Translations under genes and position numbers: made by a program
Part shown: piece after piece, positions 18,525-27,167 of the stretch
Layout: each line of letters starts with the position of its first letter
Position numbering within the stretch: the stretch's first letter is position 1
The notes under the pieces: generated by a model
Seen by the model: the letters and a program-made list of their open reading frames with translations, nothing else
The model's database searches: none
Told to the model about the DNA's origin: nothing
DNA from: Stieleria mannarensis
Lineage (GTDB): Bacteria > Planctomycetota > Planctomycetia > Pirellulales > Pirellulaceae
Direction: 5' to 3'
Assembly (NCBI RefSeq): GCF_014154935.1
Contig: NZ_JACEHH010000031.1
Location: 45,484 to 109,483 of the forward strand
Length of the DNA: 64,000 bases

Positions 18525-18850
18525 GGGGTTTTCGTCGAGCTGCTACTGGTACCGGCGTAAAGCCGTCTGAATTCTGCGTGCCGTCGGTCCTGCCGTAACA
18601 ATTACGCGGTTGCGTTCGGCTCGGTCACTGCGGCGAGTATTGTTGCTGACCGAGAGTGTCGCAGATTGAATCTGGTTCGCCAAATCACCTCGGCCAAGAA
18701 AAACTGCGGCGGCGCCAGCCTCCGGGGCCTGAAACTTGAAACCCGAAACCCGAAACAAAAAAACTGAAACATCCGTTCGCCGGTTCCGCTTGGTTGTTTG
18801 AAAGGCATCTTCACGCCGCAACCCAATCAATTTCTTTCGGATCTCGACCC
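18525..18850. other. Intergenic region between divergent genes
   Basis: 326 bp upstream of both avtA and the secreted protein. A short A-rich direct repeat of GAAACYYGAAACCC type lies at about 18728-18770. No gene, terminator or clear operator was seen. Confidence 0.55.
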
Positions 18851-19666
18851 ATGAAACGCACTGCCAAAAAGCTTTTCGTCGCTGCCGCAATCGCTGCCGT
18901 CTCGATTCAATCTGTTCCGACCGCGTCGGCTTGTGGTGGACGCGGGGGACGCGTTTCGTACGCCCCGGTCTATGGGGGTTATTCCCGGGCCGCGTCGAAC
19001 TACCGCAGCACGCTGCCGACGACGCCACCGATCCACAATGCCGCGCCGCGGTTCAATCCCGCGCTGGGGCAAGCCGCCCCGCCGGCGGCGATCACTCAGC
19101 CGGCTTCGACGGCGTCCACCGTCGCCGCCGTTCGCCCGCGGCCGCGAGCCCAAGTGGCGTTGCAAACGTCGGCGGCACCACAGCAAACGCTCCCGCAACA
19201 AGCGACCACTCAACCCACCACGACGCCGATGACAAATAAACCAGCGGCAAACACGGTCGATGCCGAATCGTCCGCCCTGGCGGCACTCGCGTCGCTGACC
19301 GCGTCCAAACCGATCGGGGCGTCATCCACGCCCAGCGTTTCGAATCCGGCGCCGACCACGACAACCGCCGTTGCAGCCTCGGAAGCCACTCCCGGCCACA
19401 TCGGAAGCTTCCAAGCGACCTTGCCCAGCAACGTCACGATCGAATTGAACCTCAACAGCAGTAACACGTTCTCCTGGGTCGTTCGCAACAACGGCAAGAC
19501 CAGTCAGTTCACCGGCCAATACCGAGTGACCGAGGGACGCTTGACACTGGTCCGCAGCAACGATCTGCAAAAGATGGAAGGCAAGCTGACGATGGCAGCC
19601 AACGGGTTCACGTTCCAACTGGACGGTGCCAACAACGCCGGCTTGGACTTCAAGAAGGTCGCGTAG
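18851..19666 (+). CDS. Secreted Ala/Thr/Pro-rich protein with C-terminal small beta domain
   Basis: 271 residues from the ATG at 18851 (MKRTAKKLFVAAAIAAVSIQ). A signal peptide ends near ASA, followed by CGGRGGRVSYAPVYGG. Residues 60-190 are low-complexity Ala, Thr, Pro and Gln. The last 80 residues (HIGSFQATLPSNVTIELNL, FSWVVRNNGKTSQFTGQYRV, GRLTLVRSNDLQKMEGKL) form a compact antiparallel beta-type domain seen at the end of several planctomycete secreted proteins. Function unknown. The stop codon TAG at 19664-19666 abuts the terminal repeat of a MITE-like element, so the C-terminus may have been fixed by that insertion. Confidence 0.8.
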   Translation: MKRTAKKLFVAAAIAAVSIQSVPTASACGGRGGRVSYAPVYGGYSRAASNYRSTLPTTPPIHNAAPRFNPALGQAAPPAAITQPASTASTVAAVRPRPRAQVALQTSAAPQQTLPQQATTQPTTTPMTNKPAANTVDAESSALAALASLTASKPIGASSTPSVSNPAPTTTTAVAASEATPGHIGSFQATLPSNVTIELNLNSSNTFSWVVRNNGKTSQFTGQYRVTEGRLTLVRSNDLQKMEGKLTMAANGFTFQLDGANNAGLDFKKVA

Positions 19667-19797
19667 CTGGACAGCGCCACTTTGCTCAAGAAACACCGTG
19701 AATTGCCGGTCGAACGTAGCTACCTTCGCCAGAAGGTGGATCTCTGGGGTTTTCCACGCTCTGGCGAGCGTAGCTACACCAAAGTGGCGTGGTCCAG
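19667..19797. mobile_element. MITE-like element, copy A (131 bp)
   Basis: Starts CTGGACAGCGCCACTTTG and ends CAAAGTGGCGTGGTCCAG, an inverted repeat with three mismatches. Inside is a second inverted pair built on GTAGCTAC...CGCCAGA...GTGGA, so the whole element can fold as one long hairpin. It has no coding capacity. The left flank is GTAG and the right flank CTAG, compatible with a short target duplication. A reverse-complement copy of the same 131-bp length lies at 25359-25489, and a longer relative at 43634-43876. Confidence 0.85.
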
Positions 19798-19860
19798 CTA
19801 GCGGGCTTGAGGAACAAGGGTGTCCGGACTGCAAGGACTCCTCGCGTCGTCCACGACGGC

Positions 19861-20751
19861 TCACACGACGCTGCGATGGGTGATCGGATGCTCGAGCAAC
19901 TTGCGAAGGTAACGCCCGTATTCGCTGTGCCGCACGGAATCGGCACAGCGGGCGAGGCCTTGGCGGTCGATCCAGGCGTTGCGAAAGGCAATCTCTTCCG
20001 GGCAACAGACTTTCAACCCCGTCCGCTTTTCGATCGCACCGACGAAGCTGCTGGCGTCGTGCAGACTCTCGTGCGTCCCCGTATCCAGCCAGGCGATCCC
20101 GCGGCCCAGGACTTTGACTTCCAACGCTCCCTCACTGAGGTACATGCGATTCAAATCGGTGATCTCCAATTCGCCGCGTGACGAGGGACGCAGTTGCTTG
20201 GCAAACTCGCCGGCACGCGAATCAAAAAAGTACAATCCCGGCACGGCAAAGTTCGATTTCGGATGATCAGGTTTTTCTTCCAACGTGATCACGCGACCGT
20301 CGGAGTCGAACGAGACGACGCCGTAGGCCGACGGGTTGCGGACTTCATAGGCAAAGATTTTTGCGCCGCGGTCCAGTTCCGCCGAACGACGCAGCAACTG
20401 GATCAGCCCTTCGCCATAGAACACGTTGTCGCCCAACACCAAACAACTCGGTTGCCCCTGCAAAAACGACTCGCCTAATAGAAACGCTTCGGCCAACCCA
20501 CCGGGACGTTCCTGGACCGCATAAGAAATCCGGATGCCCCACTGCGCCCCGTCTCCCAACAGCGATTGAAACAGTGGCGTGTGATCGGGCGTGCTGATCA
20601 ATAAGATGTCTTGAAGCCCGGCCAACATCAGCGTCGACAGCGGATAGTAGATCATCGGTTTATCGTAGACCGGCAGCAATTGTTTGCTGATCGCGGTCGT
20701 CAGTGGCGCCAGTCGGCTCCCGCTGCCGCCGGCCAGGATGATGCCTTTCAT
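19861..20751 (-). CDS. rmlA: Glucose-1-phosphate thymidylyltransferase
   Basis: 296 residues from the ATG at 20751 ([18 protein letters not shown]). It makes dTDP-glucose from glucose-1-phosphate and dTTP, the first step of dTDP-L-rhamnose synthesis. Signature segments are the nucleotide loop [90 protein letters not shown] and [11 protein letters not shown]. The stop of rmlB overlaps its start by four bases (ATGA), so translation is coupled. The order lgt-rmlB-rmlA on one strand has no rmlC or rmlD in the window, so rhamnose synthesis must be completed elsewhere or the product diverts to another dTDP-sugar. Confidence 0.95.
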   Translation of the reverse strand: MKGIILAGGSGSRLAPLTTAISKQLLPVYDKPMIYYPLSTLMLAGLQDILLISTPDHTPLFQSLLGDGAQWGIRISYAVQERPGGLAEAFLLGESFLQGQPSCLVLGDNVFYGEGLIQLLRRSAELDRGAKIFAYEVRNPSAYGVVSFDSDGRVITLEEKPDHPKSNFAVPGLYFFDSRAGEFAKQLRPSSRGELEITDLNRMYLSEGALEVKVLGRGIAWLDTGTHESLHDASSFVGAIEKRTGLKVCCPEEIAFRNAWIDRQGLARCADSVRHSEYGRYLRKLLEHPITHRSVV

Positions 20752-21815
20752 GATTGATCCGTCGATTGGACTCGGCCGAGTCGCTGGAGTTGATAGTTGC
20801 CCGCTAGGATCGCTTGCCACCAGTCGCGATTGTCGAGGTACCACCGGACCGTTTGCCGCAGTCCGGACTGGAGGTCGTGTTGTGGTTGCCAGCCTAGTCG
20901 TTGGCGAATCTTGGTCGAATCGATCGCGTAGCGGAAATCATGTCCGGGCCGATCGGCGACGAAGCGGATCAAATCGGCGTGGCATCCGCTCGGGCGTGGA
21001 TGCAGCTCGTCCAAGATCTCGCACACTGCGCGGACCAGGTCGATGTTGCGACGCTGGCAATCGCCTCCGATGTTGTAGGTCTGGCCGACCTCTCCGAGTT
21101 GCAACACTTGGCATAACGCCGATGCGTGGTCCGCAACGTGCAACCAGTCGCGGACGTTTTCTCCATGCCCATACACCGGCAGCGGTTGCTCCCCGATCGC
21201 CTTGATGATCATCAGCGGGATCAGTTTTTCAGGGAACTGATACGGACCGTAGTTGTTGCTGCAATTGGTGACGATCACGGGCAATCCGTACGTCGTTCTC
21301 CAGGCGCGGGCCAGATGATCCGAGGATGCCTTGGTGGCCGCATAGGGCGAATGCGGGTCGTAGGCCGTCGACTCGGAAAACAGCCCTTCGTCGCCGAGTG
21401 CCCCGTAGACTTCGTCGGTCGAGACGTGCAGGAAACGAAACGAGTCGGCGCGCGGGCCGGAAAGCTCTTGAGAGTATTCACTGGCCGCCGACAGCAGGTG
21501 AAAGGTGCCGACGACGTTGGTCTGGATAAAGTCGGCCGGACCGTCGATCGAACGATCGACGTGCGATTCGGCGGCCAAGTGCATCACCGCGTCCGGGGCA
21601 TGCTCGGCAAACACGCCACGCATCAACGTCAAATCCGCAATGTCGCCACGAACGAACACATACCGTGGGTCGTTGGCGATTTCGGCCAGCGAGTTCGGGT
21701 TGCCGGCGTACGTCAGTTTGTCCACGTTGACCACGCAGTGCGGCGTTGCGGTGAGCAGGTGGCGGACCAGATTGCTGCCGATGAACCCACAACCGCCGGT
21801 GACCAGAATCTTCAC
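20748..21815 (-). CDS. rmlB: dTDP-glucose 4,6-dehydratase
   Basis: 355 residues from a GTG at 21815 ([15 protein letters not shown]), preceded by GGAGAG. It is an extended short-chain dehydrogenase: NAD loop [42 protein letters not shown], catalytic YxxxK in [33 protein letters not shown] and [12 protein letters not shown], all diagnostic of RmlB. It converts dTDP-glucose to the 4-keto-6-deoxy sugar. Its GTGA start overlaps the stop of lgt and its end overlaps rmlA, so three genes are translated as a coupled unit. Confidence 0.95.
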   Translation of the reverse strand: MKILVTGGCGFIGSNLVRHLLTATPHCVVNVDKLTYAGNPNSLAEIANDPRYVFVRGDIADLTLMRGVFAEHAPDAVMHLAAESHVDRSIDGPADFIQTNVVGTFHLLSAASEYSQELSGPRADSFRFLHVSTDEVYGALGDEGLFSESTAYDPHSPYAATKASSDHLARAWRTTYGLPVIVTNCSNNYGPYQFPEKLIPLMIIKAIGEQPLPVYGHGENVRDWLHVADHASALCQVLQLGEVGQTYNIGGDCQRRNIDLVRAVCEILDELHPRPSGCHADLIRFVADRPGHDFRYAIDSTKIRQRLGWQPQHDLQSGLRQTVRWYLDNRDWWQAILAGNYQLQRLGRVQSTDQS

Positions 21816-23134
21816 GAGATCTCTCCCGACAGCGCCGGGTCGCTGCCGTCGGCGGCTTCGCTGCGGATGAAGTACACCCAGATCAATCCGACGATCGACA
21901 GCGTCAGCACGACCACACTGACCCACTGTGAAATCGACAGCGATGTGTTGAACTGGCCGGCTTCATCGACCCGAACAATCTCCAACACAAAACGCAACAC
22001 CGCATACGAGGCAAACCCGATGAACATCATCGCACCGGTCCGCGTGATCCACAGTGACAAGGCACACAACCCGATGCACAGCGCCAGCGAACTGAGGCTG
22101 CTGATCGGTTGGGCGGCGCGCACCGGCAACGCCCGCTCGGGCAATTCTTCAGGCGACAACACGTGCGTCTTTCCCGAAACTCGCATCATCCAACCCGGCA
22201 CAATCTCCTCTTCGGGGAGCTTCGGGTCGGCGGTCTTGTAGGGACGTCGATCGAAATCGCCGGCTTCATACACGTCGTTCGCTTTGATCCCCAACTCGTC
22301 GGCGACACTTCCCGGTACGACCGAATGGATCGTTCCGGTTTTCAAATCGATGTCCATGCCCAACAGTTCGCCGCTGGTCAGTTGCTCCTGATAGACCTTG
22401 GTGATCGGAGGAAATCGCAACGACGCCCAACCGGGCTCACACCGCCCGCCGTAGCAGCAGCCGTTCAGTAGGCATCCCAAGCGTCCAAAAAAGACGCCTA
22501 GGAAAATGCACGGCACGATCGCGTCGCCGAACCGCAACAGCGGGACCTTGTTGCGAAAGGTAAAGATCATGAAGGCCAGGAAGCCGCCGATGAATGATCC
22601 ATAGACCACCAAACCGCCTTCGGTGAACGCCAGCATGTTTTTGATCGTTTCCATCGTCGTCGCGCCGATGTATTCGTCGCGGTACTGGATCACGTAAAAC
22701 AGCCGGGCGCCGACGATTCCGCCGATGAACACCCAGGGGGCCAGCGAGTAGATCAGTTCGGGGTTCATGCCGGCACGCGAGGTCCGGTAGGCCGCCAGCG
22801 CGATCGCACTCATCACGCCACAAACCAAGAACACGCCGTAGCCGCGGATCGCCATTCCGACGGGTTCGCCGGCGACATTTTTCAATTCGACATTGGGCAG
22901 AATGAACACGACCAATCCTGCCGCGGCGGCCCAAAACAGGCCTTCAGCCGCGATGACTTGTCCCAGCGTCGGAGGTCCATGTTCGCCGTCGCTGCCGCCG
23001 AATCGGCTGATTTGACGTTGCGCCCAGCCCAGTCGGATGAGCAACGCCAGCACCAGGATCCCCAACGCCCAACCGATCCCAAAGATGGGAAAGGGCCCGA
23101 TTTCATGGGGAATGAACAAGAGCGTGCGTTGCAT
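21812..23134 (-). CDS. lgt: Prolipoprotein diacylglyceryl transferase with PDZ-like insertion
   Basis: 440-residue integral membrane enzyme that moves diacylglycerol from phosphatidylglycerol onto the lipobox Cys of prolipoproteins; E. coli Lgt has 291 residues. Recognisable parts are [26 protein letters not shown] (E. coli has His where Tyr 178 stands), [15 protein letters not shown] (catalytic Arg kept, the following Asn replaced by Cys) and LRFVLEIVR near the end. The extra length comes from an extended N-terminus and a soluble insertion at about 255-335, containing [23 protein letters not shown], which reads like a PDZ ligand-binding core. It is the first gene of the lgt-rmlB-rmlA unit. 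Confidence 0.88.
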   Translation of the reverse strand: MQRTLLFIPHEIGPFPIFGIGWALGILVLALLIRLGWAQRQISRFGGSDGEHGPPTLGQVIAAEGLFWAAAAGLVVFILPNVELKNVAGEPVGMAIRGYGVFLVCGVMSAIALAAYRTSRAGMNPELIYSLAPWVFIGGIVGARLFYVIQYRDEYIGATTMETIKNMLAFTEGGLVVYGSFIGGFLAFMIFTFRNKVPLLRFGDAIVPCIFLGVFFGRLGCLLNGCCYGGRCEPGWASLRFPPITKVYQEQLTSGELLGMDIDLKTGTIHSVVPGSVADELGIKANDVYEAGDFDRRPYKTADPKLPEEEIVPGWMMRVSGKTHVLSPEELPERALPVRAAQPISSLSSLALCIGLCALSLWITRTGAMMFIGFASYAVLRFVLEIVRVDEAGQFNTSLSISQWVSVVVLTLSIVGLIWVYFIRSEAADGSDPALSGEIS

Positions 23135-23303
23135 CGATGTCGGTGAAAGGAGGAAGACGAAGGGTAGAAACGGCGAAAAAAAGCCGGCGACATTGGTCTA
23201 GACCACCGGCGGCGCCCTTTTCTACGCTCCAGAGACGCAAAAAGTCCAGGTCGCCTCGCGACAACACCTCCGAGCACCACCTTCCCCCCACGAGAACGCC
23301 AGC

Positions 23304-24125
23304 ATGATGCGGCTTTCCCAACCGATCGCTCCCAATCCGCTTGCGGCACTGACGCGGATCCTGTGTTGCTGCCTGATCGTCACGGCCGGGACCGCCGCTG
23401 CCGAATCGCCGGCTCGCCTGGCTGCGGCAAAAATTCCCGCCGCCGACGACGGTGCCTTTCAAGTCACGATCGAAGTCTTCGAGCTGCTGGCCGATCAGAA
23501 ACTGCAGCTCCAAGATCGACACCTGGTGCTGTTCAAAGACGGCAAAGCCTACGATTTCGCTCTCACCGAGCCCCGCAACGTGACGCTGATCGATCCGATC
23601 AATGGCCAAGTCACGTTGCTCTCCCGCGTCGACCACGTCAAATCCACGATCACCCATCAAGACATCGTGACTGCCGCGGCTCGGTTTCGGCTGTTCGCGA
23701 CCAACGAAGGCCTGGAAACCCGGTTGGGAATCAACGCCAAAACCGTTCGTGACGCGAACCAGACAAACACGTATCGAATCCAATTCGGCGATTACCACTA
23801 CACCGCCAGTGCCGCCGATCCGGAGATTGCGGCGCAACCGAATCGATTTGCCGAGTTCACCGACTGGGTCGCCCGAGTCAATTTGGTGCGTAAGATCGGC
23901 ACGCCGCCGTTCGCCCGAATCAATCTCGGCAACACCATCGCCGCCGACGGACGGATTCCCGAGACGGTCACACTGGAATTGAAATCCGACACGCACGGCC
24001 GGACGTTCGTTTCCAACTACAAATTCAAAGCGGACTTGAGCAAAGAAAGCCGGCAGCGCGCCGAGGAAGTCGCCGGCATGTTGACGCTCTATCGCGACGT
24101 GCCGTTGGCGGCGTTCCCGCGGTAG
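23304..24125 (+). CDS. Secreted conserved protein of unknown function
   Basis: 273 residues. A signal peptide (about 1-33, LTRILCCCLIVTAGTAAAES) is followed by a mixed domain with VTIEVFELLADQKLQLQDRHLVLFKDGKAYDF and a middle FADYHYTA-like segment, then TVTLELKSDTHGRTFVSNYKF near the end. No catalytic motif is visible. It is divergent from lgt across 169 bp and followed by a likely terminator at 24223-24250. I cannot assign a family. Confidence 0.75.
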   Translation: MMRLSQPIAPNPLAALTRILCCCLIVTAGTAAAESPARLAAAKIPAADDGAFQVTIEVFELLADQKLQLQDRHLVLFKDGKAYDFALTEPRNVTLIDPINGQVTLLSRVDHVKSTITHQDIVTAAARFRLFATNEGLETRLGINAKTVRDANQTNTYRIQFGDYHYTASAADPEIAAQPNRFAEFTDWVARVNLVRKIGTPPFARINLGNTIAADGRIPETVTLELKSDTHGRTFVSNYKFKADLSKESRQRAEEVAGMLTLYRDVPLAAFPR

Positions 24126-24222
24126 CCGTCAAGGGTTGCTGATTCAATTGAAGCGTTAGATTGAACGCCGGAATGCCAGCCCGACGCGTTCGCTAGGATC
24201 GCTGGGGGGCATCCGCACTGAT

Positions 24223-24250
24223 GAGGTCGTGCGGTTTTTGACCTCTTTTC
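24223..24250 (+). terminator. Probable intrinsic terminator
   Basis: GAGGTC (24223-24228) and GACCTC (24240-24245) form a 6-bp stem across an 11-nt loop, followed by TTTTC. It lies about 100 bp after the stop of the secreted-protein gene at 24125. The stem is short, so confidence is moderate. Confidence 0.5.
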
Positions 24251-24291
24251 TATCAGGCGTTTACGCCTTCACCCTCCCCTCGCTACGCTCG

Positions 24292-24312
24292 ACCCTCCCT
24301 GTCAGGGAGGGT
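24292..24312. repeat. Perfect 10-bp inverted repeat (ACCCTCCCTG/CAGGGAGGGT)
   Basis: Two 10-bp arms with a 1-nt centre, in a patch where CACCCTCCC words recur. It lies between the convergent ends of the secreted-protein gene and metF. There is no T-run on either side, so it reads as a dispersed palindrome rather than a terminator. Confidence 0.65.
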
Positions 24313-24372
24313 GAATTCCGATACACCGCATGCCCACCAACGCGTCGCGTTTGACTTGCTCATCTGGCACCG

Positions 24373-25266
24373 TCAGGACGACTGGGCGCCCAGTGACAGG
24401 CCATCGAGCATTTGCGCCGCGGCGTCGCTCTTGTTGAGCACGTAGTAGTGGATCCCGGGGACACCGTTTTCGATCAAGTCGATCGTTTGCACCCGCGCGT
24501 GATCCACGCCGACTTTGAACTGGTGGTCGGCATCGTCGCTTTCGTTCATCGCGGCCGCCATGGCATCGGGGATCCGTGCCTTGCACATCCCGGCGATCCG
24601 CTGTGCCTGTTTGAAATTGGTCACCGGCAGGATGCCGGGCACGATCGGGACATCGATGCCCGCGGCCACACTGGCATCGCGAAAACGATAAAAGTCGTCG
24701 TTGTCATAAAACAACTGCGTGACCACGATATCCGCGCCCGCGTCGACTTTGCGTTTCAGGTTGTCCAGGTCCGTTTGGGCGTCGGGGGCTTCCTGGTGGA
24801 CTTCTGGGTACCCGGCCACGGCGATGCCGAACTGGTCGGGGAAGCTTTCTCGGATCAAGGCGACCAATTCGTTGCCGTAACGCAGTCCGCCCTCGACCGC
24901 TTGGAATGATTCGCTGCCCTTGGGCGGGTCCCCACGCAACGCGACGATGTAGTCGGCGCCGCGGCGTTTGGCTTCGGCCAAGTAGTCACGCAGTTGAGCG
25001 ACGGTCGAACCGACGCAGGTCAGGTGCGACGCGACCGGAAGCTTGGTGATTTGCCGCACACGCTCGACAACGTCCAGCGTCCGCGACTGGGTCGAACCGC
25101 CGGCGCCGTAGGTGCACGTGAAGAAACTGGGCTCGAACGCCTTCAATCGCTCGACGTTCGTTTCCAGCAATTTCATGCCGGCTTCGGTTTTCGGCGGGAA
25201 CAATTCGAACGAAATCGCGCAGCGCTCGCCGTTGAAGTGGTCGGCAAGTTGGATCGGAAAACTCAT
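24373..25266 (-). CDS. metF: 5,10-methylenetetrahydrofolate reductase
   Basis: 297-residue FAD-containing TIM-barrel enzyme reducing methylene-THF to methyl-THF for methionine synthesis; the length matches bacterial MetF. Diagnostic stretches are ISFELFPPKTEAGMKLLE (catalytic Glu), FTCTYGAGGSTQSRTLD, SHLTCVGST, YIVALRGDPPKG, GYPEVHQEAPDAQTDLDNLKRKVDAGAD, TQLFYDNDDFYRF and PIVPGILPVTNF. It is a single leftward gene with no recognisable SAM or cobalamin riboswitch in the 90 bp upstream. Confidence 0.96.
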   Translation of the reverse strand: MSFPIQLADHFNGERCAISFELFPPKTEAGMKLLETNVERLKAFEPSFFTCTYGAGGSTQSRTLDVVERVRQITKLPVASHLTCVGSTVAQLRDYLAEAKRRGADYIVALRGDPPKGSESFQAVEGGLRYGNELVALIRESFPDQFGIAVAGYPEVHQEAPDAQTDLDNLKRKVDAGADIVVTQLFYDNDDFYRFRDASVAAGIDVPIVPGILPVTNFKQAQRIAGMCKARIPDAMAAAMNESDDADHQFKVGVDHARVQTIDLIENGVPGIHYYVLNKSDAAAQMLDGLSLGAQSS

Positions 25267-25358
25267 CTGGGACCGATAGGCGTGGATTGGAGGTCGGTAG
25301 GAAATGGGCGTCTATTGTAGCCCTGTGAGCAGAATCGCAATCGGTGACTCTCAGAAAG

Positions 25359-25489
25359 GTGGGCAGCGCCACGATGACGTAGCTACGCTCGCCAGAGCGT
25401 GGAAAACCCCGGGAATCCACCTTTTGACGAAGGTCGCTACGTTTGACCGGCGTTTCACGATATTGCTTGTGCAAAGTGGCTTTGTCCAG
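25359..25489. mobile_element. MITE-like element, copy B (131 bp, inverted relative to copy A)
   Basis: The right end CAAAGTGGCTTTGTCCAG and the internal GTAGCTAC...CGCCAGAGCGTGGAAAACCCC block match the reverse complement of the element at 19667-19797, with the same total length of 131 bp. The left terminal repeat is decayed (GTGGGCAGCGCCAC). The right flank is CTAG. It sits in the 389-bp space between the divergent metF and GntP genes; the remainder of that space (25490-25655) shows no gene or repeat I recognise. Confidence 0.85.
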
Positions 25490-25655
25490 CTAGACAGCAG
25501 GGCGGGTGAATCCATGCTCTCCCGTGAGCCGTCGCTAAGGGCTGATTCTTGACCCACGCTGGCCGCCCGCCTAGACTCGCCGCTCGCGCCAGCGGCCCCG
25601 GGGCGCTGATCCCCCCGCCGGGCATCCACGTTCGTCTTTCCGCCTGCCTTCCACG

Positions 25656-27167
25656 GTGTCTCCGTTGATCGATGCTTCTTTGCTGTTCCCCGTTGGTTTC
25701 CAGTGGCCGGCGTCTGTTTCGATGGTGTTGGGGCAAGCCGAGCCGGCCGGTCCGCCGGCGGGACCGCTGATCGCGCTGCTGGTTTTCGGCATCGCGCTGT
25801 TGTTGGTGTTGATCTTAAAACTGAAACTGTCCGCGTTTTTGGCCCTGCTGTTGGTCTCCGTCGTCGTCGCGGCGTCCAGCCGGACGGTCAACCCCGAGGC
25901 GGTCCCGCTGACCCAGGTCGCCGACACGATCGTCAAAAGCATGGGCAGCGCGCTGGGATTTATCGCCACGATCATCGGGATCGGAGCCGTCTTTGGGGCG
26001 ATTCTCGAACACAGCGGCGGGACACAGGCGTTGGCCAACCATCTGGTGCGAGTGTTCGGCCCCAAACGCGCTTCGTGGGCGATGCTGTTGACCGGATTCA
26101 TCATCTCGATCCCCGTCTTTTTGGACGTGGCGTTGGTGATTTTGGCGCCGCTGCTGTACGCGTTGGCGCGGGACACGAAACGGCCGTTCTTGCACTTCGG
26201 GCTGCCGCTGGTCGCCGGCATGGCGGTCACGCACGCGTTCGTCCCCCCGACCCCCGGCCCGGTCGCGGTGGCTTACCTGCTGGGCGTCAATCTGGGCTGG
26301 GTGATTCTGTTCGGCGTGATGGTGGGATTGCCGACGGCGATCCTGTGCGGCCCTTGGTTGTGCGTCAAGCTGTCCAAGGGCGTGGACATCGTGCTGCCGG
26401 AGGCACCTGAGATTGACGAAAGTGAACAGGTGGCGCTGCCTCCGTTCGGGTTCATCGTGTTTTTGATCGGATTGCCGATCGGATTGATTTTAGCCAACAC
26501 GGTCATCGAGCAATGGTATGCCGCGGGGCTGGCCGAAGGGCTGACACGCGACCAGCGTGGCGCCGAACTCGCCGCATCGTTGGCCAGTGCATCGCCGCTG
26601 GTCCAGTTCATCACGTTCATCGGGCACCCGGTCATCGCGCTGTTGTTTTCAACGCTCACGGCGCTGTACTTCCTGGGAACCCGGCGTGGCGTGGATCGGG
26701 AAACCCTGCTGGAAATCTCGACCAAGGCACTCGGCCCGGCGGGCATCATTATTTTGATCACCGGTGCCGGCGGCGTGTTCAAGGGCGTGCTGGCGGCGAC
26801 GGGGATCACCGATGCGATGGAGGAGATCTTTCGCGACTCAGGGATTTCGGTGCTGTTGTTGGCTTGGGTGTTCGCGACGTTGATTCGCATCGCCCAAGGT
26901 TCAGCGACCGTTGCGATGCTGACCGCCGCCGGTTTGATGGGGAACTTTGTCGACGGGATGAGCCAGCCGCAATTGGCACTGATCACGGTCGCGATTGCCG
27001 CCGGAGCGACGGGATTCTCCCACGTCAACGATTCCGGGTTCTGGATGATCTCCCGCTACTTCCAAATGTCCGAAGCCCAAACGCTACGGACCTGGGGGAT
27101 CATCTCGACGCTGATCTCCGTCATCGGATTCGCAATCGCGATGGTAATCTGGCAATTCGTCGGTTGA
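25656..27167 (+). CDS. GntP-family gluconate/organic-acid permease
   Basis: About 503 residues with 12-14 hydrophobic segments. The start is the GTG at 25656 (MSPLIDASLLFP); an ATG at 25722 is possible. GntP-family features include IIGIGAVFGAILEHSGGTQALA, FLDVALVILAPLLYALARDTKRPFLHFGLPLVAGMAVTHAFVPPTPGPVAVA, GPAGIIILITGAGGVFKGVLAATGI, LIRIAQGSATVAMLTAAG and TGFSHVNDSGFWMISRYFQMS. This is an H+-coupled symporter for gluconate or a related sugar acid; specificity is not predictable. No sugar-acid catabolic gene lies beside it. Its last 84 bp overlap, tail to tail, the end of the prepilin-peptidase gene. Confidence 0.92.
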   Translation: MSPLIDASLLFPVGFQWPASVSMVLGQAEPAGPPAGPLIALLVFGIALLLVLILKLKLSAFLALLLVSVVVAASSRTVNPEAVPLTQVADTIVKSMGSALGFIATIIGIGAVFGAILEHSGGTQALANHLVRVFGPKRASWAMLLTGFIISIPVFLDVALVILAPLLYALARDTKRPFLHFGLPLVAGMAVTHAFVPPTPGPVAVAYLLGVNLGWVILFGVMVGLPTAILCGPWLCVKLSKGVDIVLPEAPEIDESEQVALPPFGFIVFLIGLPIGLILANTVIEQWYAAGLAEGLTRDQRGAELAASLASASPLVQFITFIGHPVIALLFSTLTALYFLGTRRGVDRETLLEISTKALGPAGIIILITGAGGVFKGVLAATGITDAMEEIFRDSGISVLLLAWVFATLIRIAQGSATVAMLTAAGLMGNFVDGMSQPQLALITVAIAAGATGFSHVNDSGFWMISRYFQMSEAQTLRTWGIISTLISVIGFAIAMVIWQFVG

